DNA of 64,000 bases from Candidatus Avelusimicrobium pullarium (GCA_944323745.1 CALUTQ010000001.1:548863-612862), one strand, 5' to 3'; shown: positions 41,901 to 48,879, counted from the first letter of the stretch. Translations and numbers: made by a program. Notes: generated by a model not told the origin, from the letters alone.

Positions 41901-42546
41901 GCACTTTTATCTGCCTATTAAACTGCTGCGCAACCGCCCGCAGGCGGTGCGTGTCATCGGCACGGATGTAAACGGCGATATTTCTATGGAAATTGAGTCC
42001 GATTTCATCAACAGCAAAGGTATTAAAATGGGCAATACCCGCCGCCATTTTACGGCCCACGCAATGCAGGACGGCTTTGTGTCCACCTGGAATGAAGTAA
42101 AAGACCAAATTCATTTGGACGTCAATGCCGCGCCGCAGATTACCAAAGAAGAAATTTACAAAAAATACTTCCACGGCCCGAGCTTTCAGGTGCTGGGCGG
42201 TATTTTGAAGGCAGATAAAGACAGCTCCCTGGCCATTTACAACACCACGCCGCAGCCGCAGTGGAAAGACGGGCAAAAAGTGCTGCTGGCTAACCCGATG
42301 CTTATTGAAGCGGCCTTCCAGTGCTGCGGGTTTAGAGATATGGCCATTGACAACAAAATGACCTTGCCCGACGGTATTAAGGAAGTGGCTGTTTTCAAAC
42401 GCCAAACCCCGCCGCAGAAGTTGTACCTCTACGGACGCTTTAAAGGGTTGACCGCCGACGGAAAAACCTTGCACGACGCCTATGTGTTTGACGAACAGGG
42501 CGACGTGTGGGTGGAATTCCACGGCTATCAGGCCATCGGCCAATAA
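32938..42546 (+). CDS. PUFA-synthase-like type I polyketide synthase (KS-AT-KS-5xACP-KR-DH)
   Basis: A 3202-residue (about 350 kDa) iterative-type synthase. Domains: ketosynthase about 8-455 (C216 in DAACATS, EAHGTSTRVGD, SQIGHAKAAAG); acyltransferase about 615-920 (S715 in GHSLGEY, FPGQGSQY); a second ketosynthase about 1000-1510 (C1252 in SAACAST, TKGFTGHSMGAG); five carrier domains about 1618-2240; ketoreductase about 2365-2875 (TGSGRGIG, Y2787 in QSDYASAND); hot-dog dehydratase about 2925-3200 (H2953 in HAIEGTPYVP). Each carrier has LGIDTVKQAE with threonine (T1657, T1785, T1918, T2057, T2196) where serine normally accepts phosphopantetheine. Alanine/proline linkers join them. There is no enoylreductase or thioesterase. 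It would make a (poly)unsaturated or hydroxylated acyl product; the product is unknown. PPTase and carboxyltransferase genes follow in an operon. Confidence 0.93.
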   Translation: MNNKTKEPIAIIGIGAIMPGALSKDEFWQNIQTGKYCITEIPQSYWDYKLFYSPDHKAEDKLYSKIGGFIPEGFKFNSIKYRIPPQIAKQMDTVQHLAIETTRMALEDSGYDKKEFDRNRCAVIIGNSMGGMKNEMSNTRLNRPFLYEILKETPTYKSLSPEAEKKLMDEMDEGVRQKFTPINEDSMPGELANVIAGRVANVFDVHGTNFTVDAACATSLAAVDQAVNGLREGNFDMAIVGGVDQMMSPSAYIKFCKIGALSEKGSCPFDAKADGFVMAEGAGTVILKRLSDAVKDGDRVYAVIRAVGASSDGKGKGITAPNPKGQKIAVEKAFEQVEYTPGDIGLVEAHGTSTRVGDAVELNALYDIFAPYAKPGTIGLGSVKSQIGHAKAAAGIASLIKTSLALYNKVLPPSVNFETPNPTVDWATSPFRVITKAEPWNSDKIRRANVSAFGFGGTNFHVAMEEMNDELVKKTQEHKVCAAKISTSAPAAAQEKKEMNATEYSLLVPGEKIQSDVLTFSADTKQELFNELSKAVLAIKYDPTYLPSISYQNHIQKPHKFAVSINVENPEKLKEKIEYFIKIAGSQDVWAQESLYLKMKGIYPFTPTEVKPKVCFMFPGQGSQYVDMMKDLASKYKVVMDTFMEADRLLINIIGQNLTDTLWSKPGETKEQIAAREAAIKKTEMTQPAMLTADIAMMRLLSSFGLKPDVVMGHSLGEYAAAVAAGIFDFENGLKAVCTRGKVMSEIKVEDNGKMASIATTAEAVEPHLKRINGYVAVANKNCPTQTVIAGASKAVDEAIKMFTDMGIQAVQIPVSHAFHSEIVRPAMPQYRAFLDTLTFHAPKMPITTNVTAEFYPNDPEKIKDLMVTQISHSVEWIKQLKTTYDSGVRLFVECGPKRVLSALAASTLSDKKDIKVLASNHPKKGGIVEFNDLFANLISSGIHIDWKGTDIFGDNSTYNPAFVKWVDASATPTQKDEVTMSSSFSQNNASAAQNGCCTRKSVVISGIAAGGPGSWDKVFREGVLDEILQGRNLIEPVSSDCQQKQIDKNVEIVIKSKDGNHRIEHLNSVSQAVKLAAKAGSFDLEKEFGLPAKWVASMDRSFQLAIAAGMLALKDAGIPLVLYYKPTSTGGYLPDRWGLPEDMIDNTGVIFTSAYPITNSMMGEFAQKLTALLENKNAKEITKFYETFINQISDPALKAELKAWYDAEMAKVPALQSFTSQFILKTIIIAQSHFAQWIRAKGPATSMSAACASTAQAIAVAHDWIRLGRAKRVIVISADDITNDSIAEWMLTAFLASGAATTEADVTKAALPFDRRRNGMIVGMGAVSLVVEEESEVAKRGMKPLAKLLESEIRNSGFHVTRLDVAHVAQVMNEMVSRAEKDYGLNRSDIAKQLVFISHETYTPARGGSASAEAYALKSTFGKDVSSVIVSNTKGFTGHSMGAGLEDAIAVRCLNTGIVPPIANFKEADPELEGITLSKGGHYNFKYALRLAAGFGSQIGMTLLEKVWSVDEPRICDPAKHEAWLKQISNQQTPVLEVVHNTLRVKDNYKHGVKPSLVMEGAQAFVDKVNLVASHNAAAHTAAAPVTSAPVATPAAQAPVTAAPVAPAAAPKAALPALDEASVTKDILAIVSEKTGYPEDMLDLDLDMEADLGIDTVKQAELFAIMREKYQIARQEGVQLKDYPTIRSIIKYAMANAGSESNASAPTAAPAAQTAAPVTPAAASVTAAPAVAPVAAAAPKAALPALDEASVTKDILAIVSEKTGYPEDMLDLDLDMEADLGIDTVKQAELFAIMRDKYQIARQEGVQLKDYPTIRSIIKYAMANAGSEANAAAAQPAAAAAPVTVAPAAAPVAAAPVTPAPAVAQPSVAAAPKAALPALDEASVTKDILSIVAEKTGYPEDMLDLDLDMEADLGIDTVKQAELFAIMREKYQIARQEGVQLKDYPTIRSIIKYAMANAGSEANAAVAQPAAAAAPVTVAPAAAPVAAAPVTPAPVAPAPVTAAPAPVAAAPKAALPALDEASVTKDILAIVSEKTGYPEDMLDLDLDMEADLGIDTVKQAELFAIMREKYQIARQEGVQLKDYPTIRSIIKYAMANAGSEGKAPAAAPAVTAAPVAQAAAPVTPAPVAAPVAPAPVTAAPAATPAAAPKASGPLPSLDEASVTKDIKAIVAEKTGYPEDMLDLDLDMEADLGIDTVKQAELFAVMREKYQIARQEGVQLKDYPTIRSIIKYAMANAGSEGKAPAAAPAVTAAPVTPAPVTAPVAPAPVTPAPAPVAAAPKVQEPQEPQLPTINVPTVQDAVPTAEKVEKPTEDMLTTNPTAPIRPHVSLAERPEREGYAGEHCHEKKLRNVTVVAQAPLTERENRRLSKDRTVLIFADNSQLIKAYQEEFKELGVKTHVFTTLKTRSKNTTIVNWESYEETEAALKEYAAEDPNIQGIVYLLGATVKKFDKKVSPHNELTKYVMPLFIALRVFEKGLSDRSDADTFFAVNTKIDGHFGYTTKDEFNPIVGALTGGVTCYRKDVYERTGAISKLIDFEPTATPDEMARYTMEEVLHGDMRLMIGAREGGRSTILSVPVRLDRSEKRFDLAGKTIIFTGSGRGIGAMLSQKIAAQYHSKIIVLDIIEIQEKTPLWASMNEAELAALKKQIWEDLKADKTKKATPVMLERAFGRVKDSITLYKNLQKLRDLGSEVEYYHCDVMNSSMVKEVCTKIKAKNGRVDGLIHFAGLERSKLIYDKDPAEYYRIFDVKATSFASFLANNIVRDDGFFAFASSIAGKYGNLGQSDYASANDYLAKSAFSLTNQGYRAISIAMSAYKNVGMGVRAGVETFLKSNGVDFVDPEDGMQIFLDEIVYGDVPEIVLTGSLGRLDWDHQHRFEMDEIVPTGAQNAPKGGNGNGGSAAPKAAAKTQQAALPDPSQANHFLSKVVSLEKGKEIHAEKEFNLQSDPYLADHAIEGTPYVPGVMGIETFMETATALGGRVPQGLKDVHFYLPIKLLRNRPQAVRVIGTDVNGDISMEIESDFINSKGIKMGNTRRHFTAHAMQDGFVSTWNEVKDQIHLDVNAAPQITKEEIYKKYFHGPSFQVLGGILKADKDSSLAIYNTTPQPQWKDGQKVLLANPMLIEAAFQCCGFRDMAIDNKMTLPDGIKEVAVFKRQTPPQKLYLYGRFKGLTADGKTLHDAYVFDEQGDVWVEFHGYQAIGQ
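37784..39655 (+). repeat. Five tandem carrier-domain repeats within the synthase gene
   Basis: Five units of about 250 bp (centres of the GIDT codon at 37906, 38290, 38689, 39106 and 39523) are almost identical at DNA level over long stretches, for example the block encoding QEGVQLKDYPTIRSIIKYAMANAG. The linkers, rich in alanine and proline codons, vary in length. High identity indicates recent duplication or gene conversion and a likely variable copy number. Confidence 0.95.
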
Positions 42547-43298
42547 TGCAGTATAAAACGCAGTTTGTAAAAATAAAAGACCTGCCCCCGGCAGATTCCT
42601 TTCTTTCTTCCAGCGAAAGCGCCTATTTACAGACGCTTCGTTCCGAGAAAAGGAAAGGAGACTGGCTCGGGGGCCGGTTTGCGTTAAAGACGCTTCTGGC
42701 GCGCGAAAGCGGCCTGCTGCCCGTGTGCAGTTTGCCGCCGGCAAACCCGGGGGCCCCGCAGCTGAATGCAGTTGAGGCGTGTGCCGCGCCGACGGAAATG
42801 TCGGGTGCGGCGCTGGCGGTGCTAAAGCAAATAGACATTGTTAAATTGCCCAGCGGCGCGCCGCAGGTGTTTGTAGGCTCCGTGCCCGACGCGCGCAGCG
42901 TGAGCATTACCCATTCGGGCGGCTGGGCGGCGGCGGCCGTGTCTGCCCCGCAAACTTTTTTGGGCATTGATTTGGAAAAAATAGAAACCAGAAGCCGCCT
43001 CTGGGCCGAAGAGTTTTTTGACCCGCGCGAAAAAGGCCCCGCCACGGACGCCCACCTGACCAAAGTGTGGACGCAAAAAGAAGCGGTGGTAAAACTGCTG
43101 GGGTGCGGCCTTTCGCTCAACACGCGCGAGATTGTGCTGGAGGGGGATAAAGTGCTTTTAAGCGGGCGCGCGCAAGAAGCGTGGCAAAGTTTTTTAAGGC
43201 CGCAAATTATACTTAACTCCGTTCCGTTTGACAACGATTTTATCTTTACCGTTGCCTTTGCGCCTGCTACGGCAGGGGCGAAGTTTGGTAAAATATAA
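42546..43298 (+). CDS. Sfp-type 4'-phosphopantetheinyl transferase
   Basis: A 250-residue enzyme that moves the phosphopantetheine arm from CoA to carrier domains. Motifs of the Sfp family are present: SVSITHS (118-124), GIDLEKIE (140-147, with D142 and E144 as magnesium ligands) and WTQKEAVVK (175-183, with K178-E179). The ATG at 42546 overlaps the stop of the synthase gene (TAATG), so translation is coupled, and the enzyme is very probably dedicated to the five carriers upstream, which present threonine. An insert of about 40 residues with alanine and proline precedes the core. Confidence 0.92.
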   Translation: MQYKTQFVKIKDLPPADSFLSSSESAYLQTLRSEKRKGDWLGGRFALKTLLARESGLLPVCSLPPANPGAPQLNAVEACAAPTEMSGAALAVLKQIDIVKLPSGAPQVFVGSVPDARSVSITHSGGWAAAAVSAPQTFLGIDLEKIETRSRLWAEEFFDPREKGPATDAHLTKVWTQKEAVVKLLGCGLSLNTREIVLEGDKVLLSGRAQEAWQSFLRPQIILNSVPFDNDFIFTVAFAPATAGAKFGKI

Positions 43299-43314
43299 CT
43301 TTAAGGGAGGGCAA

Positions 43315-44919
43315 ATGATAGAACTTTTTGATAATCCCAGAGAGGATAAAAAATCCGACCGTCCGGCCCCGAAAAGTCTGGTCAAATTCCGCCAGATTTA
43401 TCAGGACGCTATGGCCGGCGCCGGTGAAGAAAAGAATAAAGCCCAAAAAGCCAAAGGCAAATTTACCGCCCGCGAACGGCTTTCTTATTTATTGGACCAA
43501 GACAGTTTTTTTGAAATTAAAAGCCTGGTGGAAAGCAACTGCCACGATTTCGGCGTGGCAGACAAACACATCAAAGGCGACGGTGTAATTACCGGCTTTG
43601 GCCGCATTAACGGCCGGCCGGTGGCTATTTTTGCGCAGGACTTTACGCAAATGGGCGGCTCTTTGGGGTTGGCCCACGCCAAAAAAATTGCCGATATTAT
43701 GGACAAGGCACTGGAAGCCAAAATTCCCGTCATCGGGCTTTTGGACAGCGGCGGCGCACGCATTCAGGAAGGCGTGAGCAGTTTGGACGGCTACGGGGAA
43801 ATTTTTTACCGCAACGTCAAAGCCTCCGGCGTTATCCCGCAGATTTCCGTTATTTTGGGCCCTTGTGCCGGCGGCGCCGTATATTCGCCGGCGCTTACGG
43901 ATTTTATTTTTATGGTGGAAGGCATCAGCCATATGTTTGTAACGGGCCCCAGCGTGGTCAAATCGGCCACCGGCGAAGAAGTGGACTTTGATACGTTGGG
44001 CGGCAGCAAACCCCACAGCGAAAAAAGCGGCGTGTGCCAGTTTGTGGCCAAGTCCGAACAGGACTGCTTCCGCCAGGTGCGTGAGTTGTTAAGCTTCCTG
44101 CCGCAAAACAGCCAGGAAATGCCCCCCAACGAAACCACCACCGATATTACCGACCGGCCCGTGCACGTGTTGGAACGCGTGTGCGAAATGGACCCTAAAA
44201 AGGCGTTTCGCATTCATCACGTAATTTGGCGCTTGGCCGACAATTATGAATTTTTTGAAATTCACCAAAACTTTGCCAAAAATGTGGTAACGGGTTTTAT
44301 TCGTATGGGCGGCGAAGTGGTGGGCGTAGTAGCCAATAACCCGGCTCATTTGGGCGGCGCGCTGGACTGCGACGCCAGCGACAAAGCCGCACGTTTTATC
44401 CGCTTTTTAAACGCATTTAACATTCCCATTCTTACGTTGGTGGATATTGGCGGTTATTTGCCCGGTGTGCAGCAGGAGCACGGCGGCATTATCCGCCACG
44501 GGGCCAAACTGCTTTATGCGTATGCGGAAGCTACGGTGCCGAAGGTGACGTTGGTGCTGCGCAAAGCCTATGGCGGAGCTTATATTGCGATGGGCTCAAA
44601 ATATTTGCGTGGGGACTTTAACTTTGCTTTCCCCAGTGCGGAAATTGCCGTTATGGGGCCGCGCGGCGCGGTGGAAATTTTGTACTCCAAAGAGTTGAAA
44701 AAAGAAACCGACGAACAGAAAAAAGAAGCCTTGAAGGAAAAACTTACGCAAGAATATTCCGACAAGTTTGCTTCTCCGTATCAGACGGCAATGAACGGCT
44801 CTATTGACGAAATTATTGAGCCGGCCGAAGCGCGCAGCAAAATTATCAATGCCCTGCGCATTCTGAAAAACAAACGGGACCCTAAAACCCACGTCAATAC
44901 GGGCAATATCCCGCTGTAA
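43315..44919 (+). CDS. Acyl-CoA carboxylase carboxyltransferase (PccB/AccD-like)
   Basis: A 534-residue carboxyltransferase with both crotonase-like halves, as in the beta subunit of propionyl/acetyl-CoA carboxylases. The N-domain has the oxyanion-type GLLDSGGARIQEG and GPCAGGAVYSPAL segments. The C-domain has DIGGYLPGVQQEHGGIIRHGAKLLYAYAEATVPKVTLVLRKAYGGAYIAM and the FPSAEIAVMGPRGAVEI signature. It transfers the carboxyl group from carboxybiotin to acetyl- or propionyl-CoA, giving malonyl- or methylmalonyl-CoA. The start at 43315 follows AAGGGAGGG. It lies 16 nt after the PPTase and is the third gene of the synthase operon, so it probably provides extender units. Biotin carboxylase is at 16.0 kb. 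Confidence 0.95.
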   Translation: MIELFDNPREDKKSDRPAPKSLVKFRQIYQDAMAGAGEEKNKAQKAKGKFTARERLSYLLDQDSFFEIKSLVESNCHDFGVADKHIKGDGVITGFGRINGRPVAIFAQDFTQMGGSLGLAHAKKIADIMDKALEAKIPVIGLLDSGGARIQEGVSSLDGYGEIFYRNVKASGVIPQISVILGPCAGGAVYSPALTDFIFMVEGISHMFVTGPSVVKSATGEEVDFDTLGGSKPHSEKSGVCQFVAKSEQDCFRQVRELLSFLPQNSQEMPPNETTTDITDRPVHVLERVCEMDPKKAFRIHHVIWRLADNYEFFEIHQNFAKNVVTGFIRMGGEVVGVVANNPAHLGGALDCDASDKAARFIRFLNAFNIPILTLVDIGGYLPGVQQEHGGIIRHGAKLLYAYAEATVPKVTLVLRKAYGGAYIAMGSKYLRGDFNFAFPSAEIAVMGPRGAVEILYSKELKKETDEQKKEALKEKLTQEYSDKFASPYQTAMNGSIDEIIEPAEARSKIINALRILKNKRDPKTHVNTGNIPL

Positions 44920-44930
44920 AGTTTACAGTC

Positions 44931-44962
44931 AAAAACCCGCGCTTTACGGCGCGGGTTTTTTA
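44931..44962 (+). terminator. Terminator of the synthase operon
   Basis: CCCGCGC (44936-44942) with GCGCGGG (44949-44955), then TTTTTTATT. Confidence 0.9.
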
Positions 44963-45059
44963 TTGCCTGACGACACTGAGAGCATAAACGGCGGACAACA
45001 GATTGACTGTCTGAAATGCGGCCAAAATTGCTATCATATAAAAAACCGGAGATGTATTT

Positions 45060-45473
45060 ATGTGGGTTTTGTTTGCTTTGCTCTCTGCCGTGTTTGCGGC
45101 GTTGACTTCCATATTGGCAAAAATAGGCATTGAGCATATTGATTCCAATTTGGCAACGGCAATACGTACGTTGGTGGTGGTTGTGTTTGCGTGGGGCATT
45201 GTGCTTTTTACCGGTGCGCATCACCAATTGGCAGCCGTGCGCTGCAAAAGTTGGGTGTTTTTGATTTTATCGGGTTTGGCGACGGGTGCTTCGTGGCTGT
45301 TTTATTACAGAGCGTTGCAATTGGGGGAAGCCGCCCGCGTGGCATCCGTAGATAAATTAAGCGTAGTGCTTACAATCATATTGGCTTTTTTTATTTTGCA
45401 CGAAGCCGTCAGTTTAAAAGTGCTTGCCGGCGGTGTTTTGATTACGGCAGGGGCGCTATTAATGATTTTTTAG
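45060..45473 (+). CDS. Half-size EamA-family transporter
   Basis: A 137-residue membrane protein with four to five helices, equal to one EamA (DUF6) repeat: an N-terminal ALTSILAKIGI helix, a middle YYRALQLGEAARVASVDKLSVVL signature and a GVLITAGALLM end. Full-size members have two repeats and ten helices, so this one probably dimerises like small multidrug resistance proteins. The substrate is unknown. A GGAG site precedes the ATG, and the sigma factor gene follows after 34 nt. Confidence 0.85.
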   Translation: MWVLFALLSAVFAALTSILAKIGIEHIDSNLATAIRTLVVVVFAWGIVLFTGAHHQLAAVRCKSWVFLILSGLATGASWLFYYRALQLGEAARVASVDKLSVVLTIILAFFILHEAVSLKVLAGGVLITAGALLMIF

Positions 45474-45507
45474 CAGCGATTTTGAATATCATTTACAGGA
45501 ATTTATT

Positions 45508-46605
45508 ATGGAAAACGAACCTTTGGACAGCGTAAACGAATATTTTAAACATATCGGGCAAATCACGCGCGAAGTAAACCGCGAGGAAATGGCCGCGCTG
45601 TGGAAAAAGGTAAAAAAAGGCGATAAAGCCGCCAAAAATAAAATGATGGAAATGAATCTGCGGCTGGTAATTCCCACGGCAAAGCGTTTCCAGCGCCCCG
45701 GTATGGAGCTGATGGACCTGATAGAAGAAGGCAACTTGGGGCTTTTGCAGGCCATAGACAAATTCCAGCCGGAAAAGGGCTACCGCTTTTCTACCTATGC
45801 CGTATATTGGATAGAGCAGTATATCCGCAAATATATAGAAGAACAGTCCGGTTCCATCAAAATACCCTCCCACGCTTGGGGCAATTTGAAGCGCTGGTTT
45901 AAAGCTTGGAACAGTTTAAAAGAAGCCAACGGACGAGACCCTTCTTTAAGCGAAATGGCCGCCGAGCTGGACTTAAGCGCCCGGCAGGTCAAAGCCATTA
46001 TGGACACTTTAAACGCAGCCACGGGGGTAGACTCCTTGGCGTCTTTGGTGGGGGAAGAAGACGAACTGACGCTGGAAGATAAAATAAGTGACGACGGAAA
46101 AGGCAACCCGCACGATGTGTTTATGCGGTCGGAAAATATGGATATTTTGCAAAAAAGCCTGAAAAATTTAAATGACCGCGACCGTGAAATTTTGACAATG
46201 CGTTTTGGCCTGCTGGACAATGAGCCCAAAACGCTGGGCGAAGTGGCCGAAAAGATGGGCCTTTCCAGGGAGCGCGTCCGCCAGATAGAAGAACGCGCCG
46301 TAACAGAAATGCGCAAAGCGGCCCGCAAAGCCGGCCTGCTGGAAACTGCTCCGGAGGATCACCGCACGCGCAACCTGCACACGGGTATGAGCGTGAAACG
46401 GAAAACAAATATTTTGGGGGAAGTGGTGGACCACGGCCCGCTGTCGCGTCTGCTGCGGCGTAAAGAACTTGCGCAGGAGGCCGCCCGCAAAGCCGCTGTC
46501 GGAAAGGCAAAGAAAGCCCTTCCAAAAAGTGCGTCCAAAAAGAAAGCGGTAAAAAAGCAGGTCAAAAAAACCGCTAAAACCAAAAGCAAACGCAAATCTG
46601 CCTAA
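45508..46605 (+). CDS. Sigma-70 family sigma factor (RpoD/RpoS-like) with a basic C-terminal tail
   Basis: A 365-residue group 1/2-like sigma factor. Region 1.2 is VNEYFKHIGQIT, region 2 includes NLRLVIPTAKRFQ, DLIEEGNLGLLQAIDKFQPEKGYRFSTYAVYWIEQYIRKYI (region 2.4), region 3 is about 135-215, and region 4 is TMRFGLLDNEPKTLGEVAEKMGLSRERVRQIEERA. Compared with a housekeeping RpoD it lacks the long region 1.1. After region 4 (about 285) it continues with about 80 residues ending in a lysine/alanine-rich tail (KKAVKKQVKKTAKTKSKRK), which is unusual. It could be the primary sigma or an alternative one; another rpoD may exist outside the window. Confidence 0.9.
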   Translation: MENEPLDSVNEYFKHIGQITREVNREEMAALWKKVKKGDKAAKNKMMEMNLRLVIPTAKRFQRPGMELMDLIEEGNLGLLQAIDKFQPEKGYRFSTYAVYWIEQYIRKYIEEQSGSIKIPSHAWGNLKRWFKAWNSLKEANGRDPSLSEMAAELDLSARQVKAIMDTLNAATGVDSLASLVGEEDELTLEDKISDDGKGNPHDVFMRSENMDILQKSLKNLNDRDREILTMRFGLLDNEPKTLGEVAEKMGLSRERVRQIEERAVTEMRKAARKAGLLETAPEDHRTRNLHTGMSVKRKTNILGEVVDHGPLSRLLRRKELAQEAARKAAVGKAKKALPKSASKKKAVKKQVKKTAKTKSKRKSA

Positions 46606-46610
46606 AGTAA

Positions 46611-46637
46611 AACCCGCCGTTGCAGGCGGGTTTTTTA
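46611..46637. terminator. Terminator after the sigma factor gene
   Basis: CCCGCC (46613-46618) with GGCGGG (46625-46630) and a T-run. Read leftward it could also end the tRNA-Arg transcript. Confidence 0.85.
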
Positions 46638-46670
46638 TGGATAAAAACAGGGGAAAGACGGCCTAAAAAG

Positions 46671-46744
46671 TGCCCCCGGCGGGAGTCGAACTCGCAACTT
46701 TCTCCTTAGGACGGAGCTACTCTATCCAATTGAGTTACGGGGGC
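46671..46744 (-). tRNA. tRNA-Arg (CCU anticodon)
   Basis: A 74-nt cloverleaf on the minus strand: acceptor GCCCCCG with CGGGGGC, D-stem ACTC/GAGT, anticodon loop GTCCTAA with anticodon CCT, and T-loop TTCGACT. There is one mismatch in the T-stem and one at the base of the anticodon stem. CCA is not encoded. Confidence 0.92.
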
Positions 46745-46865
46745 GTCCGTGTATATTTTAGCAAGTTTGGGCCTGCCCTCCAAATTTTCTAATTTAAAAC
46801 ATACTTGCTTTTATTTCGGCGGCTTATTTATAATATGCACAGAAATACGAACGTAAGGAGAAAAT

Positions 46866-47459
46866 ATGTCTTTTACCGATTTAGCGGCTTTGCGCCGTTC
46901 CCGCTATGTACTGACGGATAAAATTCCGCTTTCCGAGCAGCAACTGCAAACCTTGTTGGAAAAATGTATGCTGCAGGCGCCTTCCGCCTTTAACAGTCAA
47001 AGCGCCCGTATGGTGCTTTTGCTGGGGGAAAAACATAAACATTTTTGGCAAATGACGCTGGATTGTTTACAGAAAATAGTGTCGGTCCAGCAGCTGCCGG
47101 CCTCTACGCTGAAAATACGTTCTTTCGCCGCGGCATACGGGACTGTTTTGTATTATGATGATACCCATACCGTAAAAGAACTGCAGGCCAAATTTCCGGC
47201 CTATGCGGCCAATTTCCCCGTATGGGCCCAGCAGGCCAACGGGATGCTGCAGTATGCCGTATGGACGGCATTGGCAGAAGCGGGGATAGGGGCGTCTTTG
47301 CAGCATTATAACCCGCTGATAGATGCCGCCGCGGCCGAAGCCTATCATATAGCGCCTTCTTGGCAACTGGTGGCGCAAATGCCTTTTGGCGCCCCGGGAG
47401 CACCGGCGACGGAGAAGACTTTTTTGCCGTTGGAAACGCGTTTTAAAATAGAAAAGTAA
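46866..47459 (+). CDS. Nitroreductase-family flavoprotein
   Basis: A 197-residue FMN-dependent oxidoreductase of the nitroreductase family. The N-terminal RRSRYVLTDKIPLSEQQLQTLLEKCMLQAPSAFNSQSARMVLL segment matches the small HBN1/YdgI-like branch, with the FMN-binding RRS and APSAFNSQ pieces. The later QYAVWTALAEAGIGASLQHYNPLID and WQLVAQMPFG segments are also typical. It reduces nitro compounds, quinones or similar acceptors with NAD(P)H; the natural substrate is unknown. An AAGGAG site precedes the ATG. Confidence 0.9.
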   Translation: MSFTDLAALRRSRYVLTDKIPLSEQQLQTLLEKCMLQAPSAFNSQSARMVLLLGEKHKHFWQMTLDCLQKIVSVQQLPASTLKIRSFAAAYGTVLYYDDTHTVKELQAKFPAYAANFPVWAQQANGMLQYAVWTALAEAGIGASLQHYNPLIDAAAAEAYHIAPSWQLVAQMPFGAPGAPATEKTFLPLETRFKIEK

Positions 47460-47467
47460 AGCAATAA

Positions 47468-47498
47468 AAAAGGCCCGCCTAACGGCGGGCCTTTTTTG
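47468..47498. terminator. Bidirectional terminator
   Basis: GGCCCGCC (47472-47479) with GGCGGGCC (47484-47491), A-run before and T-run after. It separates convergent genes. Confidence 0.9.
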
Positions 47499-47507
47499 AG
47501 CTGTAAA

Positions 47508-48761
47508 TCAGCGGGACAAATGTTTTGTGGTACTGCGTATCTGTTCCAGCGCAGAAGCCGCCGGCGTTGTTTGCAGTCCTTCGGTTATAAACGCCGCTTC
47601 CTCGGCCGACATTTGGCTCATCAAATGCAGGGCTTGAGCCCCTTGAATGCAGACGGCGCGTACGGTTTCGTCCTTTTCCATTTCGGCCAATTGCTGCGGG
47701 GTGGCATTAAGGAAAAGGTCAAAATTGGTATTAACGCGGTCGGCCATTTTTTGTGCTTTTACGTCCTGTGCCGAAATACCCAAAGCGGCAACAACCGCAA
47801 TAGCCATCAGATTTTTAGAGTGGAAAATATGGCGGCACATTCCGATCATACGTTCATAGAGGGGCATATTTCTGTCTATGGCTTTGCGAATCAGAAAGCG
47901 CATAAAGCCGTCGCCTGCGTCTCTGTAGGTACCGCGGCGGTAAGCAGAGGCTTCGTCAATAAGTTTTAAAAATTCTTTCTGCTGGGCTTCGGTGGTTTTG
48001 AGCAGCCAAGGTTCTTTTTCCAGTTGTTTGCGCAAAGCCAGACGTTCGGCTTCCGGCACCGATTTATCAAAGAGTTTTTCATAAACGACTAATTCTTTGT
48101 CCAAACTGGGCGAGTAATGCGTCAAGTCGGTATAATGAAGTTTTTTGCGGTCAAATCTTTCCTGCAAGGCGTCCAGTTGCGCGGTAAGGGCGGCTTCTCT
48201 TTCAGCGGCGGCTTGTTCTGCGGCCAGTCTTTTGCTGCGCTGCGTAGCAGCAGATTGAGCCAGCCCGTCTTTTTTAATCTTGGTAATGCGCAGTTCTTCC
48301 TGCAGGGCCTTTTTCTCGTTTAACAGCGCGGCCATTTCTTTATCCATTTCGGCTATGCGTGTTTCAAAGCGTTCTACAATGTCTTTGCGGGCCAAATCCC
48401 ATTCTTTTTGGGCAGACAGCAGGCGTTGCTGACCTGTTTGGCGGGCCGCTTTGATGCTTGCCATATATTCGCTGCGCAGCGCATAAGTCTTGCGTTGATG
48501 TATAATGTGTTGCGCTATCAGCAAGGCAACGGACGTGCCGCCAATGCCCAAAATATATTTCCCTTCGCGGGCGATCCAGGGGGCGCGGGCCAGATCTTCT
48601 TTGGCCTGTTGCTGATAGGCGGCCAACGACTGTTGGGAAGCAACTTCTTGACCGTCCGATTTATTAGCCGGCAAAGCAGCCGCGTTCGGTACGGCAGCCC
48701 ACAATAGGGGGGAATTCAAAACGGAAAAGCACAGGGTGAGAGCGAGCAGTTTTTTTATCAT
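47508..48761 (-). CDS. Exported membrane-anchored coiled-coil protein, member 1 of a three-gene family
   Basis: A 417-residue protein with a signal peptide (about 1-22), a conserved QAKEDLARAPWI segment before a first hydrophobic stretch (about 71-86, ILGIGGTSVALLIAQ), a long coiled coil (about 95-205), a helical domain, a second hydrophobic stretch near residue 320 (NLMAIAVVAALGIS) and a C-terminal region with NFDLFLNATPQQLAEMEKDETVRAVCIQ. The same order and C-terminal pattern recur in the genes at 48880 and 49909. I do not recognise the family. It ends at a bidirectional terminator. Confidence 0.65.
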   Translation of the reverse strand: MIKKLLALTLCFSVLNSPLLWAAVPNAAALPANKSDGQEVASQQSLAAYQQQAKEDLARAPWIAREGKYILGIGGTSVALLIAQHIIHQRKTYALRSEYMASIKAARQTGQQRLLSAQKEWDLARKDIVERFETRIAEMDKEMAALLNEKKALQEELRITKIKKDGLAQSAATQRSKRLAAEQAAAEREAALTAQLDALQERFDRKKLHYTDLTHYSPSLDKELVVYEKLFDKSVPEAERLALRKQLEKEPWLLKTTEAQQKEFLKLIDEASAYRRGTYRDAGDGFMRFLIRKAIDRNMPLYERMIGMCRHIFHSKNLMAIAVVAALGISAQDVKAQKMADRVNTNFDLFLNATPQQLAEMEKDETVRAVCIQGAQALHLMSQMSAEEAAFITEGLQTTPAASALEQIRSTTKHLSR

Positions 48762-48840
48762 AAATGTCCTTTGTTTTTATTATAGATGCACAACGTCTAT
48801 ATAGTTATTCTAGAAAGAAGGCAGTCTGTACACAAGAGAC

Positions 48841-48872
48841 AAAAGGCCCAGAAGTCATCTGGGCCTTTTTGC
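48841..48872. terminator. Terminator after exported protein 2
   Basis: GGCCCAGA (48845-48852) with TCTGGGCC (48858-48865), A- and T-runs on either side. Confidence 0.85.
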
Positions 48873-48879
48873 CGTTGTA

